From positions 496,001 to 560,000 of the forward strand of contig NZ_JBHSGB010000010.1 of assembly GCF_042654345.1 (NCBI RefSeq): a stretch of DNA of 64,000 bases, read 5' to 3'. The notes under the pieces are model-generated. The model did not search any database, was not told the origin of the DNA, and saw nothing but the letters and a program-made list of their open reading frames with translations. This stretch comes from Pararheinheimera marina. GTDB taxonomy: Bacteria; Pseudomonadota; Gammaproteobacteria; Enterobacterales; Alteromonadaceae. Positions 23,756 through 32,901 of this stretch are shown in pieces. Both the position numbers and the translations under genes were made by a program. The number at the start of each line of letters is the position of its first letter. Positions within the stretch are counted from its first letter, which is position 1.

Positions 23756-24799
23756 ATGAAGTTGTGTGGTTACAGAGTGCAGCTAAGCAGGCCCGAGTTA
23801 ATTTTAAAGCTGATTGTCGAGCAGTATCTGGCCGACGGTTTACCCGTTTCGTCCAAGCTGCTGGCTGATCATGATGAATTGGGAGTCAGCTCAGCCACGG
23901 TTCGTAACACCATGATGCAACTGGAGCAGCAAGGCTTTATCCGTTCGCCGCATACCTCGGCGGGTCGGGTACCAACCACCAGCGGCATCCGGTTATTTAT
24001 CGATAAGATGCTGCAGTTTGAACCGGTTTCGAGCCGCTGGCAGGATGCGATCCAGACCCAATTGACACCGCAGCTACCGGTGTCGCTGTTATGTCAGCAA
24101 GCAGGTCAGTTACTGGCGGACTTAACGGGCCTGGTGAGTATTGTCAGCGCGCCCAAAGGTCAGGGCCGGGTGATCCGGCAGGTCGACCTGGTGCGGTTGG
24201 CCACCCAGCGTTTATTGCTGGTGGTCATAGACGAAGACGGCGATATCCTGCACCGGGTGTTGTACCACGATGACTTGATTGACCAGTCCGTGTTGGGGCG
24301 GGTGTTGTGTTTGCTCAATGCTGCATTGGCCGGTGAAGACTGGCTGGATGGCATCTCGCGGCTGGCGTTGCTGGCCCGCCAGGAATCCGGTGTGGTGCAA
24401 GTGCTGGTGCAAAATGCTCTGGCACAGTTGAGCCTGGATGAAGTGGCTCAGCATCAGCCGTTAATTTTTGGTCAACACCAACTGATGCAAGGGCGGGATT
24501 ACCAGACCGATCCGGCGTTGCAGCAAGTGGCGGAAGTACTGTCTGACGCCTCTTGCCTGGTGCAATTACTGCGGCCAGTGACGCAGGATCAGCAAACCAA
24601 ATTATTGCTGGGGCTGGAGTGTGGTATTGAACAGCTGGCCAAAGTCAGCCTAGTCTGCGCCCGCTACCGGGCCGAACCTCATGGTTTTATCGCGTTGTTG
24701 GGGCCAAGCCGGATGAACTATGGCCGCTTTGTGCCTCTGGTCGAAGCGGTCGCGCAGCGAATGTTTTTTAACTTGAATCATCTGAATCAATCCCCATAA
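23756..24799 (+). CDS. hrcA: Heat-inducible transcription repressor HrcA
   Basis: 347 residues. N-terminal winged helix (LILKLIVEQYLADGLPVSSK, LGVSSATVRNTMMQLEQQGF, IRSPHTSAGRVPTTSGIRLF) followed by the HrcA GAF-like and dimer domain (GLVSIVSAP, IGPSRMNY-type ending LLGPSRMNYGRFVPLVEAV). It represses groE/dnaK-type operons through CIRCE elements. Here it is directly upstream of grpE (29 bp) and probably cotranscribed; dnaK is not adjacent. E. coli lacks hrcA, so this is a difference from the enteric version of the block. Confidence 0.93.
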   Translation: MKLCGYRVQLSRPELILKLIVEQYLADGLPVSSKLLADHDELGVSSATVRNTMMQLEQQGFIRSPHTSAGRVPTTSGIRLFIDKMLQFEPVSSRWQDAIQTQLTPQLPVSLLCQQAGQLLADLTGLVSIVSAPKGQGRVIRQVDLVRLATQRLLLVVIDEDGDILHRVLYHDDLIDQSVLGRVLCLLNAALAGEDWLDGISRLALLARQESGVVQVLVQNALAQLSLDEVAQHQPLIFGQHQLMQGRDYQTDPALQQVAEVLSDASCLVQLLRPVTQDQQTKLLLGLECGIEQLAKVSLVCARYRAEPHGFIALLGPSRMNYGRFVPLVEAVAQRMFFNLNHLNQSP

Positions 24800-24828
24800 T
24801 AAGCGGACTTTGATTGGAGTAGTAACGA

Positions 24829-25395
24829 ATGAGCGAGCAAGAGAAAGTGCAGACTGAACAACAACAGACGGCGGAGGCCGCAGCAGAGCAAGACAATGTG
24901 GAACTGACTCCTGAACAGGAGCTGGTGGCCAAACTGGACAGCGAACTGCAACAAAGCAAAGCCCAACTGGCGGAACAGCACGATTTAATGCTGCGTATTA
25001 AAGCCGAAGCGGACAACATTCGTCGCCGTGCGTCGATGGATATCGAAAAAGCGCATAAATTTGCGCTGGAAAAGTTTTCAGCCGATTTGTTGCCGGTTGT
25101 CGACAACCTGGAGCGGGCTCTGACCTTTATCAATCGTGAAGATGAAGCTCAAAAAGCGCTGGCCGAAGGGGTGGATTTAACGCTGAAAAGCCTGCTGGAT
25201 ACACTGGCCAAAAATGGCGTGCAGCAAATCGATCCGCAAGGTGAGCCTTTCAGTGCTGAGAAGCACCAGGCCATGTCGATGATCCCGAATCCGGATCTGC
25301 CAGCGAACACCGTAGTGTTTGTGATGCAAAAAGGCTTTGAGCTGAACGGCCGCCTGTTACGGCCAGCCATGGTTGGTGTTTCAAAAGCCGACTGA
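24829..25395 (+). CDS. grpE: Nucleotide exchange factor GrpE
   Basis: 188 residues. Acidic Gln/Glu-rich N-terminus and long coiled coil (about 35-85), then the beta-domain core: LEKFSADLLPVVDNLERAL, FSAEKHQAMSMIPN, FVMQKGFELNGRLLRPAMV. Releases ADP from DnaK. Preceded by GGAGTAGTAACG, with a usable ribosome site. Probably cotranscribed with hrcA. Converges on yciH. Confidence 0.96.
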   Translation: MSEQEKVQTEQQQTAEAAAEQDNVELTPEQELVAKLDSELQQSKAQLAEQHDLMLRIKAEADNIRRRASMDIEKAHKFALEKFSADLLPVVDNLERALTFINREDEAQKALAEGVDLTLKSLLDTLAKNGVQQIDPQGEPFSAEKHQAMSMIPNPDLPANTVVFVMQKGFELNGRLLRPAMVGVSKAD

Positions 25396-25405
25396 TTTGG
25401 TGCAG

Positions 25406-25425
25406 TGGCGGGGCTTGCCCCGCCA
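25406..25425. other. GC-rich hairpin between grpE and yciH
   Basis: TGGCGGGGC, loop TT, GCCCCGCCA. A perfect 9-bp stem without a T-tract; possibly an RNA 3'-end stabiliser or weak terminator for the convergent genes. Confidence 0.4.
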
Positions 25426-25453
25426 TCTGACGGCCGCACTTTTGCAGAAAGAG

Positions 25454-25852
25454 TTAACCTCCTGCCCATTTACAGCTGTAACCCAGTTTTTCCAGCTCTG
25501 CGACAATCAGCTCCCTGTTGTCACCCTGAATTTCAACCACACCATCTTTGACGGCGCCACCACAGCCACATTTTTTCTTCAGCAGTGCCGCAATTTCATT
25601 CAACCGCTGCGGGCCTTCTGTAATGCCGGCAATAGTGATCACGGCTTTGCCGTTGCGGCCTTTGGTTTCGCGTTTAAGCCGCAATTTGCCATCGGCAAAA
25701 CCTTTTGCAGGCTCAGCCGGAGTTGCCGGCGTTTTGATCCGGCCTTGATCGGTGCTGTACACCAGACCATCGGCAGACGAGGTTTCTGCCTTGCTGTCGG
25801 CTCGGCCCAGTTGTTGTTGCCAGTCGGCTAAAGAGAGTTTGGTTCCGCTCAT
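25454..25852 (-). CDS. yciH: SUI1/YciH-family translation factor
   Basis: 132 residues from the ATG at 25852; the frame extends upstream but family similarity begins at MSGTKLSLADW. The C-terminal SUI1/eIF1 domain is clear: LRLKRETKGRNGKAVITIAG, LKKKCGCGGAVKDGVVEIQG, ELEKLGYSCKWAGG. Bacterial YciH influences start-site fidelity in vitro; its role in the cell is little known. Divergent from the GAF protein gene. Confidence 0.9.
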   Translation of the reverse strand: MSGTKLSLADWQQQLGRADSKAETSSADGLVYSTDQGRIKTPATPAEPAKGFADGKLRLKRETKGRNGKAVITIAGITEGPQRLNEIAALLKKKCGCGGAVKDGVVEIQGDNRELIVAELEKLGYSCKWAGG

Positions 25853-26013
25853 TGCCTGCTTCCTTCCAATTAAAAACGGCACGATAAACAAGCTGCCTTT
25901 GCGCTGCAAGCAGCTTATTGCACAACGACGGCAGAACCCTTGATTTCGGTCTAAAAAAGCCGTTGGCAAAAGCCGGGCATCTGGTAAACTAACGCCAATT
26001 TTTAGAAATCTGG

Positions 26014-26703
26014 ATGGCTGAATTGTCAATCGAATTTTATCTGCAGCAGGCTGGCTTAACCAGCCTGTTGCACGACCAACACCAGGCGATCGCTGCCGAA
26101 GTCAGCCGCTTAACGCAATTGGCTCCGGTTGCAGCCTCTGAGCTGCAGTGGCAGTATCAGGTGCCTGAGCTGGGTGAAGGTGGCGCCTGTTCTTTATTCG
26201 GTCAGTTGGCTGACGAGCCTTATGATCTGGCCGCGACTATTGGTAGCTCGGCGGCAACCACGCAAAGCTTGCAACAATTGACGGCGCTGGTTGCTGATTA
26301 TCAGGCAGCAAGCCATAGCGACTGGTTTGGTATTTATCAGGCTCGCAGCAACAGTGCAGGTGAGCCGGTGCTGGTGAAGCTGGCGTATTTTGGCGCCGCG
26401 TCACGGGCTGAGTTTCCGCTGACTGCTGAATTTGCGCAAATCAGCAACAACAGCACTGTTGGCTTGTCTGGCAAAGCCAAAATTATTAACGATGTGACCG
26501 CTTATTTGACGGCAGGTGGTGAGTACTACACCTGTGACCCGAAAGTATTGTCAGAAGCTTGCCTGCCGTTGCTGCGGGCAGATGGCTCAGTGGCAGGTAT
26601 TATTGACGCTGAAGCGTTCCGGCGTCAGGCCTATCATACAGAGGCGCTGGTCAGGCTTGTGGCGCTTTGTCTTGTGTTGCCGGCCCTGCTGCCCGCATCA
26701 TAA
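26014..26703 (+). CDS. GAF-domain protein of unknown function
   Basis: 229 residues with one GAF-like domain over about 60-225: DWFGIYQARSNSAGEPVLVK, GLSGKAKIINDVTAYLTAGG, ACLPLLRADGSVAGIIDAEA. The arrangement resembles free methionine-(R)-sulfoxide reductase, with Cys residues in YYTCDP and SEACLP, but the three-Cys pattern of that enzyme is not exact. No effector domain follows. It could be a ligand sensor or a diverged reductase. It stands alone between yciH and the aminotransferase. Confidence 0.75.
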   Translation: MAELSIEFYLQQAGLTSLLHDQHQAIAAEVSRLTQLAPVAASELQWQYQVPELGEGGACSLFGQLADEPYDLAATIGSSAATTQSLQQLTALVADYQAASHSDWFGIYQARSNSAGEPVLVKLAYFGAASRAEFPLTAEFAQISNNSTVGLSGKAKIINDVTAYLTAGGEYYTCDPKVLSEACLPLLRADGSVAGIIDAEAFRRQAYHTEALVRLVALCLVLPALLPAS

Positions 26704-26748
26704 GCAACACTGAAATTCACTTACACTCAGGACTAACAGGTACATACT

Positions 26749-27945
26749 ATGTTTTCGCACTTACAGCCGACACCAATTGATCCGATTCTGGGCTTAATGG
26801 CCGCCTACAAAGAAGACCCTAATCCACAAAAAGTGGACCTCGGCGTCGGTGTGTATAAAGACGAAAATGGTCATACCGCAGTACTGAAATGCGTCAAAGA
26901 AGCGGAAGCTTTACGCCTGAAACTGGAAGACAGCAAAACCTACATCGGTATGGCCGGTGATTTGTCCTTTAACAGCCATATCGAAAAGCTGGCCTTTGGC
27001 CCTGCCCATCAGGTGTTGTTAGCGGGCCGTGTCGTGACGGCCCATACGCCAGGTGGTACAGGTGCACTGCGGGTTGCTGCTGAATTTATTAAAAAAGCCA
27101 ATCCCGACGCCACGGTGTGGGTGACCAACCCAACCTGGGCAAACCACGTGTCACTGTTTCAGGCGGCTGGCCTGAAAGTGAAAGAATATTCCTACTACGA
27201 TTGGGAAACCAAAGGCCTGAAGTTTGACGCCATGATGGCAGAGCTGGCCACAGTGCCAGCTGGTGATGTGGTGCTGGTGCATGCCTGCTGCCACAACCCA
27301 AGTGGTATGGACCTGAACTTTGCCCAGTGGCAGCAGTTTGCTGAATTGGCCAAAGAAAAAGGTTTCACGCCGCTGGTCGATATGGCTTATCAGGGTTTTG
27401 GTTTAGGTCTGGATGAAGACACCCAAGGTTTGCGTTACCTGGCTGATTTAGTGCCGGAATTATTGCTGTGCAGCAGCTGTTCGAAAAACTTCGGTTTATA
27501 CCGTGAACGTATCGGTGCCGTCAGTGTAATCACGGCCGACAGCAAAACGGCGGATATCGCCAGGTCCGTGCTGCTGGCTGTGGTGCGCAGCATTTATTCA
27601 ATGCCACCTGCGCACGGTGCCATTCTGGTCAGCCATATTCTGAATAGCGCAGAGCTGACGGCTTTATGGCATCAGGAACTGGCTGAAATGCGTAACCGCA
27701 TTAACAACTACCGTCAGCTGATTATCGATAAGTTCAAAGAGCAGGGTATTGCACAGGACTTCAGTTTTATTACCCGCCAACACGGCATGTTCTCGTTCCT
27801 GGGTATTAACAAAGAACAAATCGAACAGCTGCGTAAGGACTACAGCATCTATATGGTGGGTTCAAGCCGGGTCAGTATCGCGGGCCTGAACCATAGCAAT
27901 ATTGATTATTTTGCCAAAGCCATGGCCGAAGTGCTGAAGGGCTAA
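26749..27945 (+). CDS. Aromatic-amino-acid / aspartate aminotransferase (class I PLP)
   Basis: 398 residues. Subgroup I-alpha aminotransferase. The PLP Schiff-base lysine is K246 in CSSCSKNFGLYRERIG, the substrate carboxylate arginine is in GSSRVSIAGL near the C-terminus, and ACCHNPSG is the conserved loop. N-terminus MFSHLQPTPIDPILGLM is typical of TyrB/AspC. Transfers amino groups between aromatic or acidic amino acids and 2-oxoglutarate. TyrB and AspC cannot be told apart by eye. A terminator follows. Confidence 0.92.
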   Translation: MFSHLQPTPIDPILGLMAAYKEDPNPQKVDLGVGVYKDENGHTAVLKCVKEAEALRLKLEDSKTYIGMAGDLSFNSHIEKLAFGPAHQVLLAGRVVTAHTPGGTGALRVAAEFIKKANPDATVWVTNPTWANHVSLFQAAGLKVKEYSYYDWETKGLKFDAMMAELATVPAGDVVLVHACCHNPSGMDLNFAQWQQFAELAKEKGFTPLVDMAYQGFGLGLDEDTQGLRYLADLVPELLLCSSCSKNFGLYRERIGAVSVITADSKTADIARSVLLAVVRSIYSMPPAHGAILVSHILNSAELTALWHQELAEMRNRINNYRQLIIDKFKEQGIAQDFSFITRQHGMFSFLGINKEQIEQLRKDYSIYMVGSSRVSIAGLNHSNIDYFAKAMAEVLKG

Positions 27946-27965
27946 GCTGGGCTGAGCAGAGTGCA

Positions 27966-27990
27966 GGGCGACGTAATTGTCGCCCTTATT
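27966..27990 (+). terminator. Terminator after the aminotransferase gene
   Basis: Stem GGGCGAC/GTCGCCC with a 6-base loop, then TTATT. Confidence 0.65.
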
Positions 27991-28066
27991 CTTTCTGTCG
28001 TTGGAGTTTTGTGTGGTGCTCAGCTAGGCTGGCAATGTAGTTGCAGTGAAAGGACAAACCTTAAGT

Positions 28067-28825
28067 ATGTACAGGTATCTGATTGTATTGTCGATGGTTG
28101 TGCTCAGTGTGGCCTGTCAGGCCGAGAGCCAGCAGCCGGCGTTACGGATAGTCACTGAACTGTCGCCTCCTCACCAGACACTGGAGAATGGGGATGTGGC
28201 CGGTATCAGCACTTCTATCGTCAAAGCCGTGTTAAAGCAGGCAGGTCTGGATGCCCGCATTGAAGTTTACCCTTGGGCCCGCGCTTATTACATTGCCAGC
28301 CATACGCCGAATGTACTGATCTATAATATGGCCCGCACCCCGGAGCGGGAAACGGAATTTCACTGGATTGGCCCTGTGGCCAGCTATAGGTTGGGCTTAA
28401 CCCGGCTGGCGGAACGGACAGATTTAAACCCAAGCCGGCCTGAGCAACTGCAGAATTATTCTGTTGCGGCACAACGTGATGATTTCGCCGTCGAAGTACT
28501 GGAGTCTTATGGCCTGAAAGCCGGGCGGGATATTCAGCTGGCGGCCGATATTCTGGAGAGCTGGCGTTTATTGCTCAACGGCAAAGTGGATTACGTGATC
28601 GACGACGCCATGGCCATTCCCGATACCGAACAACAGCTGAAACTGCCGGCAGGTACGGTTCGTTTTGTATTAGCCATCAAAGAGCTGGAGCAGCAGACCT
28701 ATCTGGCCGCCAGCAAAAATACCGATCCGGCCTTATTGCAAAAGTTGCTGGGCGCCCATCAGCAAGTACAAAGGCAGCAGCTGTACCAGCAAGTGATGCT
28801 GGCACCGCATCAGGCGCAGCCTTAA
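28067..28825 (+). CDS. Periplasmic solute-binding protein, family 3-like
   Basis: 252 residues from the ATG at 28067, preceded by AAAGGAC; an in-frame GTG 21 bp earlier is less likely. Signal peptide at residues 1-19, ending around VACQA. The mature part follows the amino-acid-binding (SBP_bac_3) plan: LRIVTELSPPHQTLENGDVA, GISTSIVKAVLKQAGLDARI, YPWARAY, MARTPERE. No permease genes are nearby. Such orphans in Alteromonadales may be ligand sensors. Ends 4 bp into the convergent flavodoxin gene. Confidence 0.85.
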   Translation: MYRYLIVLSMVVLSVACQAESQQPALRIVTELSPPHQTLENGDVAGISTSIVKAVLKQAGLDARIEVYPWARAYYIASHTPNVLIYNMARTPERETEFHWIGPVASYRLGLTRLAERTDLNPSRPEQLQNYSVAAQRDDFAVEVLESYGLKAGRDIQLAADILESWRLLLNGKVDYVIDDAMAIPDTEQQLKLPAGTVRFVLAIKELEQQTYLAASKNTDPALLQKLLGAHQQVQRQQLYQQVMLAPHQAQP

Positions 28826-29361
28826 GCCAGGTTGACCAGCTCGTCCATCAGTTGGTTCAGCCACTGCCCTAAGCGTTCATCGGTTTGGTCATACTGATTT
28901 TCTTCATCCAGGGCCAGGCCAACAAAGGCGTTGCCATCCTCAGTTAAGCCTTTGGACGCGGTAAAGTCATAGCCCTGGTTTGGCCAGAAGCCAAGCCGGA
29001 TACAGGGCTGGCTGGCAATGGCACCGTGCAGCATGCCTAGCGCGTCGACAAACCACTCGCTGTAACCAATTTGGTCGCCCATGCCGTAAATAGCCACCAG
29101 CTTGCCGGACAAGTCCAGCGTACTGACCTGGTCCCAATGTGCTTCCCAGTCTTCCTGCAGTTCGCCGAAATCCCAGGTTGAGATGCCAAAAATCAACAGG
29201 TCATACTGGCTGACCAACGACAAAGGCTGCTGTTTAATATTGTGAAGTGTTACACTGCTGCCATCCGGCAGGCTCGGCTCTAATGCCAGCATGGCCTGAA
29301 TTTTCTCTGCCACCATCTCGGTATAGCAGGTGGTAGAACCGTAAAAAATACCAATATTCAT
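28822..29361 (-). CDS. fldB: Flavodoxin (FldB type)
   Basis: 179 residues. FMN phosphate loop GIFYGSTTCYTEMVAEKI, 50s-loop FGISTWDFGELQEDWE and 90s-loop YGMGDQIGYSEWFVDALG. Electron carrier. Directly upstream of and divergent from xerD, the position of fldB in E. coli. Confidence 0.92.
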   Translation of the reverse strand: MNIGIFYGSTTCYTEMVAEKIQAMLALEPSLPDGSSVTLHNIKQQPLSLVSQYDLLIFGISTWDFGELQEDWEAHWDQVSTLDLSGKLVAIYGMGDQIGYSEWFVDALGMLHGAIASQPCIRLGFWPNQGYDFTASKGLTEDGNAFVGLALDEENQYDQTDERLGQWLNQLMDELVNLA

Positions 29362-29408
29362 CAGAAACCCGACCCAAAGCGTTGCGGGCGGGCAGTGTAG
29401 CAGAAGCG

Positions 29409-30356
29409 ATGAGCCGGACCAACCAAAGCCTGAAAAAGGATAAACGTCATACTAAAACTGAATTACCGGCAGCAGAGCAGCTGCTGATCCAGCAGTTTCT
29501 GGATCAGTTTTGGCTGGATAAAGGCGTCAGTTCAAACACCTTGAGTGCCTACGGTACCGACTTGCACAAGCTGGCTGAATTCTTACAGAGCCAGGCGTCT
29601 GATTTCAAGCAGCTGGACACTCAGTTGCTGAACCACTATCTGGCCTGGCGTGTTGACCAAGGCTTCAGCCCTCGCAGTACGTCCCGCGCCTTAAGCAGCT
29701 TGCGGCGCTTTTACCGGCATTTGCATAAAAGTGGCCAGTTGGCACAGAACCCGTTGGCGTCGGTACTGAACCCGAAAATTGGCCGGGCTTTACCAAAAAC
29801 CTTGTCTGAACAGGATGTCGAAGCCTTGCTGGAGGCACCACAAATCGACGATTTAATTCAGTTTCGCGACAAAGTGATGTTAGAAATTCTGTATGCAGCT
29901 GGTCTAAGGGTATCCGAGTTGGTTGGATTAACTTTGCAGCAAATCAATTTGCGGCAAGGGCTGGTCCGGATCACCGGTAAAGGTCAGAAAGAGCGTCTGG
30001 TCCCCTTGGGAGAAAATGCGGTGGAGTGGCTGGATAAGTTTCTGCATCAGGGCCGGGGCTTGTTATTGACCAGCCAAAGCAGCATAGTATTCCCCAGTTT
30101 ACGAGGGCAGCCAATGACCCGGCAAACCTTCTGGCATCGAATTAAACTCTATGCAAAACAAGCAGGTATTCAGGTTGACTTGTCGCCACATACCTTGCGC
30201 CATGCCTTCGCCACCCATTTGCTGAACCATGGGGCGGATTTGCGTGTGGTGCAGCTGTTGCTTGGGCACAATGATTTATCAACGACACAGATTTACACCC
30301 ATGTGGCTCAGGCCAGGTTAAAAACGCTGCATCAGCAGCATCACCCCCGGGGTTAG
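29409..30356 (+). CDS. xerD: Tyrosine recombinase XerD (chromosome dimer resolution)
   Basis: 315 residues from the ATG at 29409. Catalytic residues visible: R in YAAGLRVSELVGL, K in ITGKGQKERLVPLG, H-x-x-R in SPHTLRHAFATHLL, H in LLGHNDLSTTQIYTHV and the nucleophile Tyr in the same motif. The N-terminal SAM-like domain (EQLLIQQFLDQFWLDKGVSS) binds DNA. Works with XerC at dif. First gene of xerD-dsbC-recJ. The N-terminus has about 15 extra polar residues. Confidence 0.95.
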   Translation: MSRTNQSLKKDKRHTKTELPAAEQLLIQQFLDQFWLDKGVSSNTLSAYGTDLHKLAEFLQSQASDFKQLDTQLLNHYLAWRVDQGFSPRSTSRALSSLRRFYRHLHKSGQLAQNPLASVLNPKIGRALPKTLSEQDVEALLEAPQIDDLIQFRDKVMLEILYAAGLRVSELVGLTLQQINLRQGLVRITGKGQKERLVPLGENAVEWLDKFLHQGRGLLLTSQSSIVFPSLRGQPMTRQTFWHRIKLYAKQAGIQVDLSPHTLRHAFATHLLNHGADLRVVQLLLGHNDLSTTQIYTHVAQARLKTLHQQHHPRG

Positions 30357-30376
30357 TAGTAACAAGGATCACAGAT

Positions 30377-31081
30377 ATGAAAAAGTTAATTTCCGCCTTG
30401 GTTTTGCCTTTATTGGTGTCCGTTCAGGCAATGGCTCAGGTGGCGCCAGATGTCACAGACGCCTTTGCTGAGGTGGGCCTGACGCCCAAGTCGGTTGCCA
30501 ACTCGGCGGTTCCTGGTTTGTTGCAGGTTCAAACGGACAAAGGGTTGTTTTTTATGTCGGAAAACAAACAGTTCCTGCTGGAAGGCAATATTTACGACCT
30601 GAAAAACAAAGAACTGGTGAATGAAACCGTGATGAAAAGCATTCGTCAGGCAGGCGTAAAAGAGTTTGATAATGCGGCAATTGAATTTAAAGCGCCGGAC
30701 GAGAAATATGTGATCCATGTATTTACCGATACCAGTTGTGGCTACTGCCGTAAGTTGCACAGTGAAATTGGTGAGCTGAATAAAGCGGGCATTACGGTGC
30801 GTTATCTGGCGTTCCCGCGCGGTGGCTTGCAATCGCCCACTGCGGATGAACTGCAATCGATTTGGTGCGCTAAGGATCCAAAACAGGCGTTGACCGATGC
30901 CAAAGCTGGTAAAGCGATCCAGCAGGCCAGCTGCCGTAACTCTGTAGCGCAGCAGTACAATCTGGGGCAAAGCTTTGGTATTAACGGCACGCCAGCCATT
31001 ATTCTGCCGGACGGTCGTTTAATTCCTGGTTACCAACCGGCACAGGCGTTGCTGAACACCCTGAGCCAACCTGACGCATAA
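30377..31081 (+). CDS. dsbC: Thiol:disulfide interchange protein DsbC
   Basis: 234 residues. Signal peptide 1-20 (ending QAMA), N-terminal dimerisation domain, then a thioredoxin fold with the active site C121-G-Y-C124 and cis-Pro loop GINGTPAIILPDGR. A second Cys pair (IWCAKDP, ASCRNS) is the structural disulfide. Isomerises wrong disulfides in the periplasm. 20 bp after xerD. Confidence 0.95.
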   Translation: MKKLISALVLPLLVSVQAMAQVAPDVTDAFAEVGLTPKSVANSAVPGLLQVQTDKGLFFMSENKQFLLEGNIYDLKNKELVNETVMKSIRQAGVKEFDNAAIEFKAPDEKYVIHVFTDTSCGYCRKLHSEIGELNKAGITVRYLAFPRGGLQSPTADELQSIWCAKDPKQALTDAKAGKAIQQASCRNSVAQQYNLGQSFGINGTPAIILPDGRLIPGYQPAQALLNTLSQPDA

Positions 31082-31091
31082 CGGAGGCGGT

Positions 31092-32819
31092 TTGAGCAGT
31101 AAAACCATTCAGCGCCGCGACGTTCCTTCGATTAGTCCGGAGTTGCAGCAGTTTCATCCAGTGCTGCAGCGTATTTATGCCAGCCGGGGTATTGCTCAGC
31201 AACTCCAGTTGGCCCGCAGTGCCGCCCAGCTGGTGCCTTTCTCCGAGCTCAAAGGCATTGATGCAGCGGTCCGCTTGTTGCAACAAGCGCTGGAAAACCA
31301 ACTGCGGATCGTGATCGTTGGCGATTTTGATGCCGACGGCGCAACCAGCACTGCCACTTTGTTATCTGGTTTAAAGGCATTTGGCTTTCGCCATGTGGAA
31401 TACCTGGTGCCAAACCGCTTTGAATATGGCTACGGTTTGTCGGTGGAAATGGCTGAACTGGCGGTTGGGCAAGGCGCTGAACTGATTATTACCGTGGACA
31501 ATGGTATTTCCGCGTTGGAAGGTGTGGCTTTGGCCAAACGCATGGGCGTGAAAGTGCTGGTGACAGACCACCATTTACCTGGCGCCGAGTTGCCGGACGC
31601 TGACGCTATTGTCAATCCAAACCAACCTGATTGCCCGTTCCCGAGTAAACAACTGGCGGGAGTGGGGGTGGCGTTTTACTTGCTGATGGCTTTTCGCGCT
31701 TATTTGCGTGAGCTGGGTCATTTCAACAGCGAACAACCTGAACCTAATCTGGCGGAGCTGCTGGATTTGGTTGCACTCGGAACTGTGGCCGATGTGGTGC
31801 CGCTGGATACCAATAACAGAATTCTGGTGCATCAGGGCTTACAACGTATTCGCAGTGGGAAAGCCAGGCCAGGCGTGCAGGCACTGATTGATGTGGCCAA
31901 CCGCAAAGCGGAAAAGCTCACCGCACAGGATTTTGGTTTCGCGCTGGCGCCTCGTTTAAATGCAGCAGGGCGGTTGGATGATATGAGTCTTGGCATCAGC
32001 TGTCTGCTGGCGCCTGATTTACCCAGAGCCCGCATGTATGCCGCAGAGTTGGATGGTCTCAACCAGGAGCGCCGTGAAATTGAAGCCGGTATGCAGCAAG
32101 AAGCTCTGGCCTCCCTGCAACGTTTAAGTTTTGCGCAGGAACAATTGCCCGATGTACTTTGTTTGTATCAGAGCGACTGGCATCAGGGCGTGATTGGCAT
32201 TTTGGCTGGCCGGATTAAAGAGCAGTTTCATCGCCCTGTATTGGTGTTTGCCAAAGGGGATGAAGGCGAGCTGAAAGGCTCGGCACGTTCTATTCCGGGG
32301 TTACATATCCGCGATTTATTGGACGAAGTCTCCACTCAATACCCTGGACTGATTAAAAAGTTTGGCGGTCATGCCATGGCTGCTGGTCTGACTATTGCGG
32401 AAGACCGCTTCGACACCTTTAAACTGGCATTAGGCTTTGTCGCGAAAAAATACATTACGCCCGAGCTGTTAACGGCGGTGCTTTATACCGACGGCGATTT
32501 GCCTGGCGACTGTTTGTCGGTTGCTTTTGCGCAGTTATTGCAACAGGCTGGTCCGTGGGGCCAGGCTTTTCCTGAGCCGGTGTTTGAGGGCGATTTTCTG
32601 ATCCGCCAGCAGCGGCTGATCGCCGACAAGCATTTAAAACTGATGCTGGAAACCGCAACTGGGCAGTTGGTGGATGCCATTTGGTTTAATGCTGATAACA
32701 AAGCCTGGCCGGATGCCAATGTGAAAATGATCCGGCTGGCCTATCAGCTGGATATCAACGACTACCGCGATCAGCAATCAGTGCAACTGCTGATCCGGCA
32801 TATCGAAAAGCTGGGTTAA
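31092..32819 (+). CDS. recJ: Single-stranded-DNA exonuclease RecJ
   Basis: 575 residues starting at a TTG placed 4 bp after a strong GGAGG site, 10 bp after dsbC. DHH phosphoesterase motifs: VGDFDADGATSTATLL, TVDNGISA, LVTDHHLPG; DHHA1 domain with KFGGHAMAAGLTI. 5'-3' exonuclease in mismatch repair and recombination. In E. coli prfB follows directly; here an opposing gene and two palindromes intervene. Confidence 0.96.
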   Translation: MSSKTIQRRDVPSISPELQQFHPVLQRIYASRGIAQQLQLARSAAQLVPFSELKGIDAAVRLLQQALENQLRIVIVGDFDADGATSTATLLSGLKAFGFRHVEYLVPNRFEYGYGLSVEMAELAVGQGAELIITVDNGISALEGVALAKRMGVKVLVTDHHLPGAELPDADAIVNPNQPDCPFPSKQLAGVGVAFYLLMAFRAYLRELGHFNSEQPEPNLAELLDLVALGTVADVVPLDTNNRILVHQGLQRIRSGKARPGVQALIDVANRKAEKLTAQDFGFALAPRLNAAGRLDDMSLGISCLLAPDLPRARMYAAELDGLNQERREIEAGMQQEALASLQRLSFAQEQLPDVLCLYQSDWHQGVIGILAGRIKEQFHRPVLVFAKGDEGELKGSARSIPGLHIRDLLDEVSTQYPGLIKKFGGHAMAAGLTIAEDRFDTFKLALGFVAKKYITPELLTAVLYTDGDLPGDCLSVAFAQLLQQAGPWGQAFPEPVFEGDFLIRQQRLIADKHLKLMLETATGQLVDAIWFNADNKAWPDANVKMIRLAYQLDINDYRDQQSVQLLIRHIEKLG

Positions 32820-32830
32820 AACCACAGTCT

Positions 32831-32884
32831 TGGGGTCAGGTCTTGAATTTTGCATTGAAATGCAAAATTCAAGACCTGACCCCC
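32831..32884. repeat. REP-like long palindrome, copy 1
   Basis: Perfect inverted repeat with 25-bp arms (32832-32856 and 32859-32883) and a 2-base loop; arms begin GGGGTCAGGTCTTGAATTTT. Nearly identical to copy 2 at 34601-34654 on the other side of the arabinofuranosidase gene. The sequence type is what I associate with repeats near REP-associated tyrosine transposases. Confidence 0.9.
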
Positions 32885-32901
32885 GGCTGACGCAACCGAC
32901 G

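Noticed and set aside
27961..28158. 65-aa forward frame after the aminotransferase
   Set aside because: It begins in a terminator hairpin and overlaps the signal peptide of the solute-binding protein in another frame.
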